Of a DNA stretch of 64,000 nucleotides, positions 56,035 through 64,000 are shown piece by piece. The position numbers and the translations under genes were made by a program. Source of the stretch: Breviolum minutum Mf 1.05b.01 (taxonomy: Eukaryota > Sar > Dinophyceae > Suessiales > Symbiodiniaceae); contig DF239120.1 in the NCBI GenBank assembly GCA_000507305.1, forward strand, positions 80,614-144,613, in the 5' to 3' direction. The first letter of the stretch is position 1, and each line of letters starts with the position of its first letter. The notes beneath the pieces are model-generated. The model saw only the letters and a list, made by a program, of their open reading frames with translations. It did not search any database and was not told the DNA's origin.

Positions 56035-56265
56035 TTGACGTCAGCCCTTAAGGTCAATTACTGCCATGTTTCCAAGTCATCACCTGTCCAACTCACTGAA
56101 TCATACCACCTTTCCTGCCCAGGTAGCAGCCGTGATGCTGTCGTGTGTTCCGATGCACCATGGCCTGGCAGTTTGTCCAGTTTCCAACGACCACGGAACT
56201 ATGATGGTCGGGAATCGGTGGTGAATCGGGCCGATTTGTTCTCAGCGAATACGAGTCTTATATAG
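56035..56265 (+). CDS. Conserved ORF, unit 2 copy
   Basis: Same 76-codon protein as 43995-44225; lies inside the island of near identity. Confidence 0.3.
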   Translation: MTSALKVNYCHVSKSSPVQLTESYHLSCPGSSRDAVVCSDAPWPGSLSSFQRPRNYDGRESVVNRADLFSANTSLI

Positions 56266-56473
56266 TTTTATTTGATTTTGTTGGCAACCATTTGTATGTG
56301 ATGTACGTACATGATGGTGTACACCATGGGTTTTTCTATTCACACAAAGATTGCTGTTTTTTTTTGCATGTTGTGGATGGGTGGATGGGGTTCAATGGTT
56401 TCGGTTTGGTTCAGAATCTATAATCAGTATAGTTTGAGAATGCGAAAAATTCTGAGCATCATACAGGTTGTTG

Positions 56474-56888
56474 ATTTTCTACAGGCATCCACAGATACTT
56501 TATGTTCTGTAGTACCATTCTGCTTGTACAAAATGGGTCTAGTCTTGCTGGTGTTTTTAAATCCAGTAAGAGCATGGGTGATTCAGTCGATATCAGGGAT
56601 TTGGTTGCCCAGTTCAATGTATCACCAACCAACGTTTGTAGTTCAATTGATATAAGAAGTGTGGCAGGTCAGCTGGGATTGGCCTCAAGGAATTTGATGA
56701 ATGAAATGAAAAAGACAAACCTAGCAAACCAACTTTCCATTTGGTTGGTGGAATGGTATCCGACATTTGCGTTTCAAAATGCAATGTCAAACTTCACAGC
56801 TGAAAATTCGTCATCGGAAGACAATCCGTGCCTTTTCAGAATGCCACTTCGGTTTTTTTCGCTTTCTGTTTTGGGGAGGGGCACTTGA
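56474..56888 (+). CDS. Intact terminal exon-like block, unknown
   Basis: After TTTCTACAG|G one frame runs about 135 codons to TGA at 56886: FKSSKSMGDSVDIRDLVAQF, IDIRSVAGQLGLASRNLMNE, KTNLANQLSIWLVEWYPTFA and NAMSNFTAENSSSEDNPCLF. Even composition, few rare residues and a good acceptor favour coding. The unit 1 copy carries a frameshift. An F3 element follows directly. A second frame is open only for the first 55 codons. Family unknown. Confidence 0.5.
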
Positions 56889-56907
56889 CGTTTAATCGTG
56901 TTTCATC

Positions 56908-56991
56908 TACCCTCCCTGAAACCAACATAGCCCTTGAAAATCAATGGTTGGAAGATGTTGGAAGATGAAAATTCCCATAGTTTCAGGAGTG
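56908..56991. mobile_element. F3 foldback element, unit 2 copy
   Basis: CCCTCCCTGAAACCAACATA to ATAGTTTCAGGAGT, matching 44867-44950. Confidence 0.7.
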
Positions 56992-57340
56992 CATCGTGTG
57001 TGTAAATTCCCACTGTTTAGCATTGCCAGGCGTAGACAAGGCAGGAGGTGAGACAAGGAGACAGTGAGACAGGGCAGTAGATGTAGCCTATTGTAGGACA
57101 AAGCATAAGGGACTGCAATAAGTTGGGATGGTTAAACACCAGTGCAATGAGGTAGCTTGATTTTGTCCATGGAATGAAAGTGGATGATGTCCACAATACC
57201 AAGAGGGAAGGCCAAGCATTCATTTACAAGAGGAACATCAAAAGCAGAACAAGAAACAATGTGGTTTGAAATGCGAGTTTACTGAAAAATAAGTGCTCAT
57301 TTATTTATAGAAGTTCATGATGTTTCATGAATTTTGATAT

Positions 57341-57441
57341 GGGGGTTTCCTAAAATGGTGGTACCCCCAAATCATCAATTTTAATAGGGTTTTCCATTAT
57401 AAACCATCCATTTTGGGGTACCCCTATTTTTGGAAACACCC
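57341..57441. mobile_element. F4 element, unit 2-specific insertion, TSD ATAT
   Basis: 101 bp from GGGGGTTTCCTAAAATGG to TTTGGAAACACCC, flanked by ATAT (57337-57340 and 57442-57445). Unit 1 has the uninterrupted site TTTTGACATGATTCG at about 45283-45297. It therefore arrived after the large duplication or was precisely lost from unit 1. Confidence 0.88.
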
Positions 57442-57762
57442 ATATGATTCGATATGATGTGGTGAATTGTTGTGTGACCTGGCAGCTGGGTACGTGGTCT
57501 CGGATGGTCTCGGATGGGACCCGGGACCCTTGCCATTTAAGCACCCGTGGTGTGCGTTCGTTGTTGAGGGTCTCTATATCGGAATCCTACCCAAGATGGC
57601 TTCAATGAACTGCCCAGATGCACTAATATATTGCATGTATATTTAACATAGAGTCCGATCCAGAGAAATATTACTTCTTGCAGGTGGTTGTCGAAGTGGA
57701 GGGAGTCCTTGAAGAGGCACAGTTTCCATTGCTGTTTCCTCTATGTGGCAGCTGAAGAAATG

Positions 57763-57863
57763 CTTACTTGGCCAATGGCTAAACTTTAAACTTTTGGGGG
57801 TTACATATTTAGTAGAGAAAACACAGTTCAAACTTTTATTTCAGGGTCCATTGGCCAAGTGAG
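57763..57863. mobile_element. F5 element, unit 2-specific insertion, TSD AATG
   Basis: 101 bp from CTTACTTGGCCAATGG to CCATTGGCCAAGTGAG (16-bp TIRs, one mismatch), flanked by AATG (57759-57762 and 57864-57867). Unit 1 has the empty site GAGGAAATGGTTC at about 45828-45840. No other F5 copy was noticed. Confidence 0.88.
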
Positions 57864-58017
57864 AATGGTTCTTCCCAGAGCAGAATGTCTATATCATATC
57901 CATCTGCAATCTAAAAGTTCAGCTTGACCATACAAGTTTTTTTCCCATATGGGAAGATTGTTTTGCCATATCAGTCCTGGAGAATTTCGTGTTTTAATCT
58001 TGTTTGACTGAATCATA

Positions 58018-58124
58018 GTGTTGATGGAAGAAATCCTGCACCACCTGGGATGCAAAAAACCCTTTAAATAAAGGGATAAACTATCTATCAACTAACTAGT
58101 GCAGGATTTCTTCCATCAACAGTA
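58018..58124. mobile_element. F1 foldback element at the end of unit 2
   Basis: TGTTGATGGAAGAAATCCTG to GGATTTCTTCCATCAACAGTA; counterpart of 45995-46097. Confidence 0.8.
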
Positions 58125-58140
58125 TGTCATCAGTGAACAG

Positions 58141-58300
58141 GTGCCATTGCCGTCAGGTGATGCTGGACCCCGAACGAGGTCCCATTCTCATTGAGCGTGA
58201 TGGCAGTGTGGGAGCACAGAACTGTCACGTCCAAGATGACAAACATGACTTAACATTTGATGAACATGCTGTTCCGAAAAAAATCCGGCTCACCAGTTAA
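58141..58300 (+). CDS. Exon just after the duplication
   Basis: Starts after GAACAG|G. Reads CHCRQVMLDPERGPILIERD, GSVGAQNCHVQDDKHDLTF and DEHAVPKKIR; the last few codons before TAA at 58298 run into F1-like sequence (58265-58390), so the true 3' edge is unclear. Strong coding look. Family unknown. Confidence 0.48.
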
Positions 58301-59094
58301 GGTCGGTAGTGTAATCCCCAGCATTTCCCACAATTTACAGGGGTTTTGATGCATCCCAGGAAGTAGAAACTCGCCGGATTTCTCTTCACCGACCATGTGA
58401 CAAACAAGGAAAACATGAAAGAATGCCTATGGGCCTATTGGCAACAACAATAACAGCAACAACAACAACCCCTCTACCATTTTGAAGCTATCCAACTTTA
58501 CTGCTCAGGTCAAGTTGTAGTTTTTAGTTGAGAGAAACAAAGATGCCTTTCCGTGTCAAGCCGAGATTGCCTCGACCCGTTCTACAGCCCAAGTCAAGTT
58601 GTGTGTGTGTGACCTTAGGCTATCTTAGGCAGGAAAGTCATTTTACAGATTTTTCCAACCGTAGAAATTCCAACTGAACAGTGACTAAAGTAAGGATCCA
58701 TGGGACTGGCATGTTGACCCGCATTTACCATAAAAATCAACCATCCATGCATCGGTAAATATGCCATGGATCCTATGAGAATATGAGCCAGCCGAAAAAT
58801 TCACCAATCCACCGTTGGCGACTGGGCTGTTCAAATTCAATAAGGTCAGGTCTATGGCATGCTGAACTATGCTCAAGCTGACTTCTCTGGACGTCACACC
58901 ACCAGGGTTTCTTGGAGGAAGTTGCACTGAAGTTGAAGATTGATTTGTTCAATGAAATTGAAACGTAAAATGAATTTATCCTTCATGTAATTGTATCCTC
59001 ATTTTTTGTCATCATATATTTTCAGATTACTTGTACTTTTGTGCTTATTGTTTTGACATTTCTTGTTCTTTGATCCCAAAGAACGCTGGGTCTT
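58301..59094. other. No supported gene
   Basis: Holds a degenerate F1 copy (to about 58390) and intron-like sequence with AACAACAACAACAAC simple repeat near 58455. The minus frame 58685-58927 is open but unsupported. Confidence 0.3.
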
Positions 59095-59301
59095 GTGACT
59101 TTAAGTTTTCTTATGTGTATACTTGAATGCTATACTTTATCCACGATCTCGAAAAAATCGTGGACCCCACTTCCCAACAAGCTGGCGATCACAGCCCTTA
59201 CGATAAATGTCCGCCATCCACCTGAGATTGAAAAAACTTGGACCTATTTGACTTCCACTGAGCAAACAGTTTGGAACCTTAGCGCCCTTTGTGGCTGGTA
59301 G
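59095..59301 (+). CDS. Exon-like block, unknown
   Basis: Frame reads ISKKSWTPLPNKLAITALTI, RHPPEIEKTWTYLTSTEQTV and WNLSALCGW before TAG. A minus frame is open over the same bases. No clear acceptor. Confidence 0.33.
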   Translation: MTLSFLMCILECYTLSTISKKSWTPLPNKLAITALTINVRHPPEIEKTWTYLTSTEQTVWNLSALCGW

Positions 59302-59312
59302 AATGAGTCGTA

Positions 59313-59455
59313 TCCGGTGGATGTTCAAGTCGTTGCCTGGTGCGACAATCGGCAAAATTCTGGAAAAGTCCCATGGAGCATCTTAAGATTGTCTTTGAAA
59401 AGGACCTCCATATTTTGGCGCATCTAAAAGTTGTCTTCGAACCACAAAGACCCTT
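59313..59455 (+). CDS. Exon-like block, unknown
   Basis: Reads RQSAKFWKSPMEHLKIVFEK, then DLHILAHLKVVFEPQRPL before TGA. Contains two similar phrases (LKIVFE and LKVVFE). Alternative frame SYPVDVQVVAWCDNRQNS is open too. Confidence 0.35.
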
Positions 59456-59509
59456 ATGAAGGTATCGATTTCACTTTTTCAAAACATATTGTCGAGGGTT
59501 TTTTTTCAG

Positions 59510-59614
59510 TTTGCAAACCATGTCCTTGAGTCTGGTATGGGAAGGATGATCCACTTATCGAGACTCGAATCTGCTGAAACATTGCAACAAGCTCCTGATG
59601 TATTATTTAGTTCT
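59510..59614 (+). CDS. Exon with good splice sites
   Basis: Between TTTTTTTCAG and TCT|GTTTAT, 35 codons in phase 0: FANHVLESGMGRMIHLSRLE, then SAETLQQAPDVLFSS. Helical. Family unknown. Confidence 0.48.
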
Positions 59615-60246
59615 GTTTATATATCTATATATATAAAGGGTTTTTAGGGAATGTTTCACTCTTACCTCTCTATGCATATACTAGGTAGTTGGTGATGAAA
59701 ATAGTTCAGTCCTCATCCTATTTTCAGGGCACATCCATGAGCTCAGGTCTTTTTGCACATGGCGTGGAATCCCAGTGCAAAGGTTTGACTCAGGTTTGCC
59801 TTGCAGGACAACGTGATGTTGATGTTAATGTTTAATGTTTTTTTTTTAATTTCACGCGGCATCTAGCAAAGCTATTTGAATCTATTTGATAACTGGTTGA
59901 CGAAATATATGTGCACTGGATGTGGTTAAGACCGGTTCACTACGTCACTACCCCGTCCTTGAAACAAGAGCGAACGGCTCCGCTTTGGGAACGGGACACC
60001 GAGGTTGCCAAGAAAAACAAGCGCACTCGGGACCACGATGGGAGGGTCAGGATGTCCATTCAACGCTGCTAGGCCATTCTTCATCACCAGTGTTTTGAAT
60101 GTTTTTGACCCAAATTCAAACACACCATGCATTCTGCAGTGAGCAAAGTGCTCCACAATACTGAAAAGTAGGTGATGAAGTGCAAGCTCCATACTTTCGA
60201 GATATTAATCAGTTTGTGATTCTTGTTGCCCTAAAGGCTTTCACAG
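59615..60246. other. Intron-like; no exon seen
   Basis: Minus frame 59926-60192 (MELALHHLLFSIVEHFAH) is open but lacks splice context. Confidence 0.3.
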
Positions 60247-60463
60247 ATTTCAAGCGGTGAGTACAAAGGAAAACCAGGACACGAGGGGTCAAGCATCATT
60301 AGCCTTAGCGACGTTCATCACACCTGAAAACAACTCATTGATGGATAAAGGCATCATGGAATCATTATCAGGACAGGTCATTGACTTTGAATTTAACCCG
60401 TTGCTTTCGGAAGACTTAAAGACATGCAAGGATGCAACAAATGATTTAGTACCAAGTGATTAA
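60247..60463 (+). CDS. Exon, probably terminal, unknown
   Basis: After TTTCACAG reads FQAVSTKENQDTRGQASLAL, TPENNSLMDKGIMESLSGQV and FNPLLSEDLKTCKDATNDLV, stop TAA. Single sensible + frame, normal composition. May be a gene's last exon. Confidence 0.5.
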
Positions 60464-60842
60464 TGAAAGATGCCATGAATCTGAGATGAACCAATAGAAT
60501 TTGTGATAAGGTATGATCAGATTCACGGTCCCTCTCAAAAAATTCGACGCACGTTCCATCGAAGTGTTTTTTTTCATGTGGTTTCTTTTTTGATATTTGT
60601 GATGCCACCAACTCATGCATTTGCAACTAGAAACGCCAATATTACGGTATGATTGCATATTTTGAGGGACATGGGCCTGGGGAATGTGGAATATTGGAAT
60701 ATGCCGATTTGATGAAAAAAACGTAGCTGCAAAGAGTGGATTACAAACCGTGCAACCTCGAAACAACAGGAAACAACCTCAGCCAAACATGAAGTGTGCT
60801 GTCAAAAAAGCAAACTGACAATTAAAAGAAACGGTCCAGTAA

Positions 60843-60941
60843 TACCGTTGATGGTTCAGAAATCGCCAGTTGAGCTTGGTAGTTCATCCCATTGTTTACA
60901 AGGGTTTATACATTCCGGGGCGGGATTTCTTCCAACAGAAC
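60843..60941. mobile_element. F1 element, right end damaged
   Basis: TACCGTTGATGGTTCAGAAA to GGGATTTCTTCCAACAG; the core CCCATTGTTTACAAGGG is kept. Confidence 0.6.
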
Positions 60942-60944
60942 AAT

Positions 60945-61048
60945 CTGGGCAGAGGTTCAAATAGTTTTTGTTTTTACCCCGAAATTTGGGGAAATGATCC
61001 AATTTGACCAACATTTACGTAGTATCAACCTGGTTGAACCACCAAAAC
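60945..61048. mobile_element. F2 element, degenerate
   Basis: CTGGGCAGAGGTTCAAATAG to GGTTGAACCACCAAAACG, core TTTGGGGAAATGATCCAAT. Sits directly beside the F1 copy. Confidence 0.6.
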
Positions 61049-61061
61049 GAGTACTGAGCAA

Positions 61062-61167
61062 GGAAGTTACCCAGCTGGACTTGATTGTTAAACATGGCAG
61101 ATCCCACAGTTTTCTTGGTCGTGGAGAAAGCGGTAGTGAAATGAATCTCGTAATAATCAAACATTAA
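61062..61167 (+). CDS. Possible exon, strand uncertain
   Basis: + frame SKEVTQLDLIVKHGRSHSFL, then SGSEMNLVIIKH before TAA. The minus frame (KKIDSQDGPCFLMFDYYEIH) is equally open. Confidence 0.25.
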
Positions 61168-61210
61168 AAAACATGGACCATCCTGACTGTCGATTTTTTT
61201 TGCTTGGAAG

Positions 61211-61340
61211 GTTTTCATCCCAATGGAAGGCATGGGCCCGTTTTCCCGAAACCAGGAGTTGATCAACCAAGAACTTCCACGTTCAAACATCATGCCCATG
61301 CGACCTGCGCAAGCCGGACGCTTGCAACTCGGTTCCGAAG
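61211..61340 (+). CDS. Exon with good splice sites
   Basis: Between GGAAG|G and CGAAG|GTAATT. Reads VFIPMEGMGPFSRNQELINQ, then ELPRSNIMPMRPAQAGRLQL and GSE; starts phase 0, ends phase 1. Family unknown. A G-run follows the donor. Confidence 0.5.
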
Positions 61341-61959
61341 GTAATTTTTTTTTGGGGGGGGGGGAGGGGTGTGGTGGGGTTCAAATGTTGGATGATTTGA
61401 AAACGTTTTGGGCTCAGATATGGTCAGTAACGTACTTGATGGGTAGAATGGTTTGGTCCCTTTTTGCTGCAAGCTACGCCGAGTTGGGAGTGACGAGATG
61501 TTTGGACATGTTTGGACCCTCGCGATGTAACACTTGAGGGACAACATCCGGAAAAAGCCAACAGCCTCAAGTGCTACAGGATTTCAGCATCTCATGGATG
61601 GGGTTGAGATTGGTTCTAAAGAGGTTGGTAGGTAGTTTCACCGATGTTGGGTGGAAGATGTTGACATTTTAGTAGCATATGTTTCAGATGGGTTCAAAGC
61701 AGCAACAAGAGAAGGTGCGTTTGTCGATTTCCAGCCAGATGTTTTGTTGTTTTGTCTTGGAGATACATTATAGTTGAATACTTGGAATACTTGAATGACT
61801 TGGAATCAAAAATTTAGGGTTGATATATAGTATGTTTGTTGAGATGAGCAAATTGAGTGAAACTTCATGTTCATCACCCTTCCCCCTTTTTCGAATAGGG
61901 TAAAATCTATCGATTTTGGTAGCATTTTGTGATTAAGAAATATCCGAACCTAGGTATCC

Positions 61960-62250
61960 TATTCATACAGTGTCCATTCAAAAACATGTTCAAGGCGTTC
62001 AAGGCGTGAGTCGAACTCCGACCGTTGCGAGGCGAGACTTCTACAAACTCCTTGGTCGGACCGACGAACCAATGTGAAACAAAACCAAAGAATTGGCAGC
62101 CGAGAAAGTGCGCTTTCGGATGAAACTCTCGGACGATTATTACGAATTTCAGGATTTTCCATGTTAGCAAATCTTGTAATTTGGCCATATGATTCTGCTG
62201 ATGATAACCATCCTGGAGTCATGGATGGTATAGTCAGCTGGTGCTGAAAC
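61960..62250 (+). CDS. Exon-like region, several open frames
   Basis: One frame reads RTPTVARRDFYKLLGRTDEP, then hits a single TGA (about 62080) and goes on as NKTKELAAEKVRFRMKLSDD. Another frame after GGCAG reads ESALSDETLGRLLRISGFSM, NLVIWPYDSADDNHPGVMDG. A 26-nt GT-AG intron would link the first part to the second frame. RRDFYKLLG recalls a J-domain start, but the rest does not fit. Confidence 0.3.
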
Positions 62251-62487
62251 CGATGAAATTTGCGGGTGAAAAGTCAGGAGATGCAATACAACAAGCCACT
62301 CTTCATCCCCCATGCGAGCTAAGAGTGCTCAAGCATTTCTAGATGCTTTTGATATTTGGAATGTTTGCCTGTCAGATAGTTTCTCTATACCATCATATTT
62401 CTTTTTTTCATACACACTTGGAAAATGCAATTCGACCATTGTGTCAGCAACACCAAAATAAAATCTGCTTCCATAGATTTCAAACAG

Positions 62488-62652
62488 GGATCCTCCCCAA
62501 AAAGAAATCGAGGTATAAATTCCTTTTGGGTAGGAAAAAACCCCGTGGTGACTTTTGAACCTCCGTCCGCCGCCGTTCCAAAAAACGTTCCAGCTGCAAG
62601 CGCCATGGGTGGAAGCTCATCACAGGCCATCTATTCCAATGGCTCAAAGTAG
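62488..62652 (+). CDS. Probable C-terminal exon
   Basis: After CAAACAG|G reads GSSPKRNRGINSFWVGKNPV, EPPSAAVPKNVPAASAMGGS and SQAIYSNGSK, stop TAG. A disordered, Ser/Pro/Ala-rich tail typical of a protein end. The frame is also open upstream to 62425. Family unknown. Confidence 0.5.
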   Translation, partial: GSSPKRNRGINSFWVGKNPVVTFEPPSAAVPKNVPAASAMGGSSSQAIYSNGSK

Positions 62653-62680
62653 CATACGAGTTTACACCCTGAAAATAGAT

Positions 62681-62789
62681 GGGTGTTTCCTTAAACCGGT
62701 GGTACCCCCATTTCACACCCCAAAATGATCATTTCTAGTAGGAAAACCCATGGGTTTGTTGGGGAAACCCACCATTTTAGGAAACGCCC
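62681..62789. mobile_element. F4 foldback element (MITE-like)
   Basis: GGGTGTTTCCTTAAACCGGT to CCATTTTAGGAAACGCCC; about 30 bp downstream of the stop codon at 62652. Confidence 0.75.
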
Positions 62790-63098
62790 ATATGGTTGGA
62801 AGACCATCATTTTTGTTTTTTTTGTTAGGGGATACGGCCCCCGAACCTAGCAGGTGCGAGCTATGCTAGTTTTAGGAGGGGAAAAGATTTAACACTCCCT
62901 AAAACGAAGCCCCTGAAAAGTAGTGCTTGGGAAGACCACTTTTGTTTTTCGGAAGGCCTATCTTCAGGGACTATGTTTGAGTTATTGAGGGTACCCCAAC
63001 TGTCGTGACAGGTGGAGAGTTTTAGCATTGTGAAGCGGATTCTGGAAATTGGTCAATCCTCTGAGCATAGAGGAAACGTCACAATTGTGACGCCATAG

Positions 63099-63158
63099 TG
63101 AGACCTCTCTTCAAAAGAGACCGAAAGTTTTACCAAGAGATGGTTGATTTTTGGAAGG
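63099..63158 (+). CDS. Short exon, unknown
   Basis: Between CCATAG and GAAG|GTAAGA (phase 1). Reads RPLFKRDRKFYQEMVDFWK. Basic and aromatic. The donor is strong. Confidence 0.42.
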
Positions 63159-63449
63159 GTAAGAATGTGATCCATTTGTTGATACAACCAGTAACAACGC
63201 TTGCCATAGGGCCAAGCTCATTGAGAAGATACACTGTTTTTCCCTTAAAAGTTCAACGTCTTCGAAGGCAACTGTTTGATGTGTTTTCTTGATGATTCAC
63301 CCCGATAAATGGTGTGTTTGATATCACATATGCACTAGTTTTGTAAACAGTTTGTAGACACTAAGATATTACAAGGATTGTTACAGACATTAAAGTTGCG
63401 TGCATTCTTTAGTATGTTTTTATCACCCCTTTCATATCATGTGTACAAA

Positions 63450-63600
63450 ACCAAAGATGTTATATACTGGGTTTTTATACTTTGTGTCGCCAAAAGGAGA
63501 GCTTTGCTCGACTACGTCACCCGTAAACCAACGGGGGTGAAAATTCATGTTGCTTTATTTCAACCTTTTCGGGTTCGTGATGTTTTCTACAAACATCAAG
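63450..63600 (+). CDS. Exon, unknown, runs to near the window end
   Basis: Reads AKRRALLDYVTRKPTGVKIH, then VALFQPFRVRDVFYKHQ, to CAAG|GTACAT in phase 1. The 5' edge is uncertain (CAAAAG|G at 63496 is one choice). Could belong with the exon at 63099. Confidence 0.42.
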
Positions 63601-63648
63601 GTACATATCCGATCAACGAGCCCTAAAAAGTCTCATAAGCTTTTCTCG

Positions 63649-63748
63649 CTGGTGGTTTCAGATATTTTTAAATATGTTCACCCCGAAAATTGGAGAAATG
63701 ATCCAATTTGACGAATATTTTTCAGATGGATGGTTCAACCACCGATAC
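63649..63748. mobile_element. F2 foldback element
   Basis: CTGGTGGTTTCAGATATTTT to GGTTCAACCACCGATAC with core GAGAAATGATCCAATTTGAC. Confidence 0.65.
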
Positions 63749-63980
63749 ACTCCTGTAAACTAAGGAATTGCCATAGAAATCCAGCATTTTGATGCTATTC
63801 ACCAAGGAATTCGATGGGATTGTTCACGGGCAATTGGCAATTTGTTAGTTTCAGGGAGGGGTAATTTTTGCTGATTACCCCCTGGAAGTTTAACATAGCC
63901 CCTGAAAATGGATGGTTGGAAGATGAGTTTCCTTTTGGGATTCCCTATTTTCAGGGTCTATGTTAAACTTCGGGCCCAGC
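63747..63980. mobile_element. Two adjacent F3-type foldbacks
   Basis: 63747-63863 runs from CACTCCTGTAAACTAAGGAA to TTGTTAGTTTCAGGGAGGGG. 63876-63980 has GAAGTTTAACATAGCCCCTG facing TCAGGGTCTATGTTAAACTT. The window ends in a C run. Confidence 0.55.
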
Positions 63981-64000
63981 TTTTATTTGACCCCCCCCCC

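Larger units (their letters stand above)
46098..58124. repeat. Unit 2 of the large direct tandem duplication
   Basis: Second copy of the block at 32365-46097. It differs by two foldback insertions (57341-57441, 57763-57863), loss of the E modules and retroelement remnant, an extra C module, and expansion of the GC-rich block to about 1.4 kb. Confidence 0.8.

Noticed and set aside
1-64000. tRNA, rRNA, dinoflagellate spliced-leader, CRISPR array
   Set aside because: I looked for GGTTCGANTCC-type B boxes, conserved rRNA stretches, the spliced-leader core and regular spacer repeats and saw none. A tRNAscan or Infernal run would be decisive.

Overview
This window looks like nuclear DNA of a eukaryotic microalga or protist. 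I see no bacterial gene layout: no long ORFs, no ribosome binding sites, no operons. Coding signal comes instead as many short exon-like blocks of about 60-260 nt, nearly all on the + strand. They usually start right after an AG followed by G and end at GT (GTAAGT, GTGAGT, GTAAGG). AG|G acceptors, one-directional coding, abundant tandem duplication and a retroelement remnant with RNase H plus a methyltransferase-like segment together suggest a dinoflagellate. That is an inference, not a proof.

1-31.2 kb: multi-exon + strand genes whose introns are seeded with ~100-bp foldback elements (MITE-like). Two gene models could be stitched with mostly consistent intron phases. The first (21.36-26.92 kb) encodes two tandem NTF2-like (SnoaL/lumazine-binding-like fold) domains. 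The second (27.67-29.32 kb) is an unidentified protein with hydrophobic segments and introns as short as 51-61 nt. Other exon blocks encode acidic, Lys-rich, Arg/Gly-rich or unrecognised sequence and cannot be assigned to families.

31.2-32.4 kb: gene-poor. 32.4-58.1 kb: a large direct tandem duplication, unit 1 about 32.36-46.10 kb and unit 2 about 46.10-58.12 kb. Each unit ends at a copy of the same foldback element. The units hold nested repeats, minisatellites, hairpin arrays, degraded ORFs and, in unit 1 only, a retroelement remnant. Comparing the units gives two clean empty/filled insertion sites (57341-57441 and 57763-57863), direct evidence of recent mobility of ~100-bp elements with 4-bp target duplications. 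A single N at 34807 sits between two identical 136-bp copies and is probably an assembly join.

58.1-64 kb: + strand exon blocks resume, again with foldback elements between them.

At least five foldback families with unrelated terminal inverted repeats (TIRs) are present, called F1 to F5 here. No transposase was recognised, so all look non-autonomous. Exon boundaries are by-eye calls from splice motifs and reading frames; several loci have two or more open frames and are marked as such. Coordinates can be off by a few bases.
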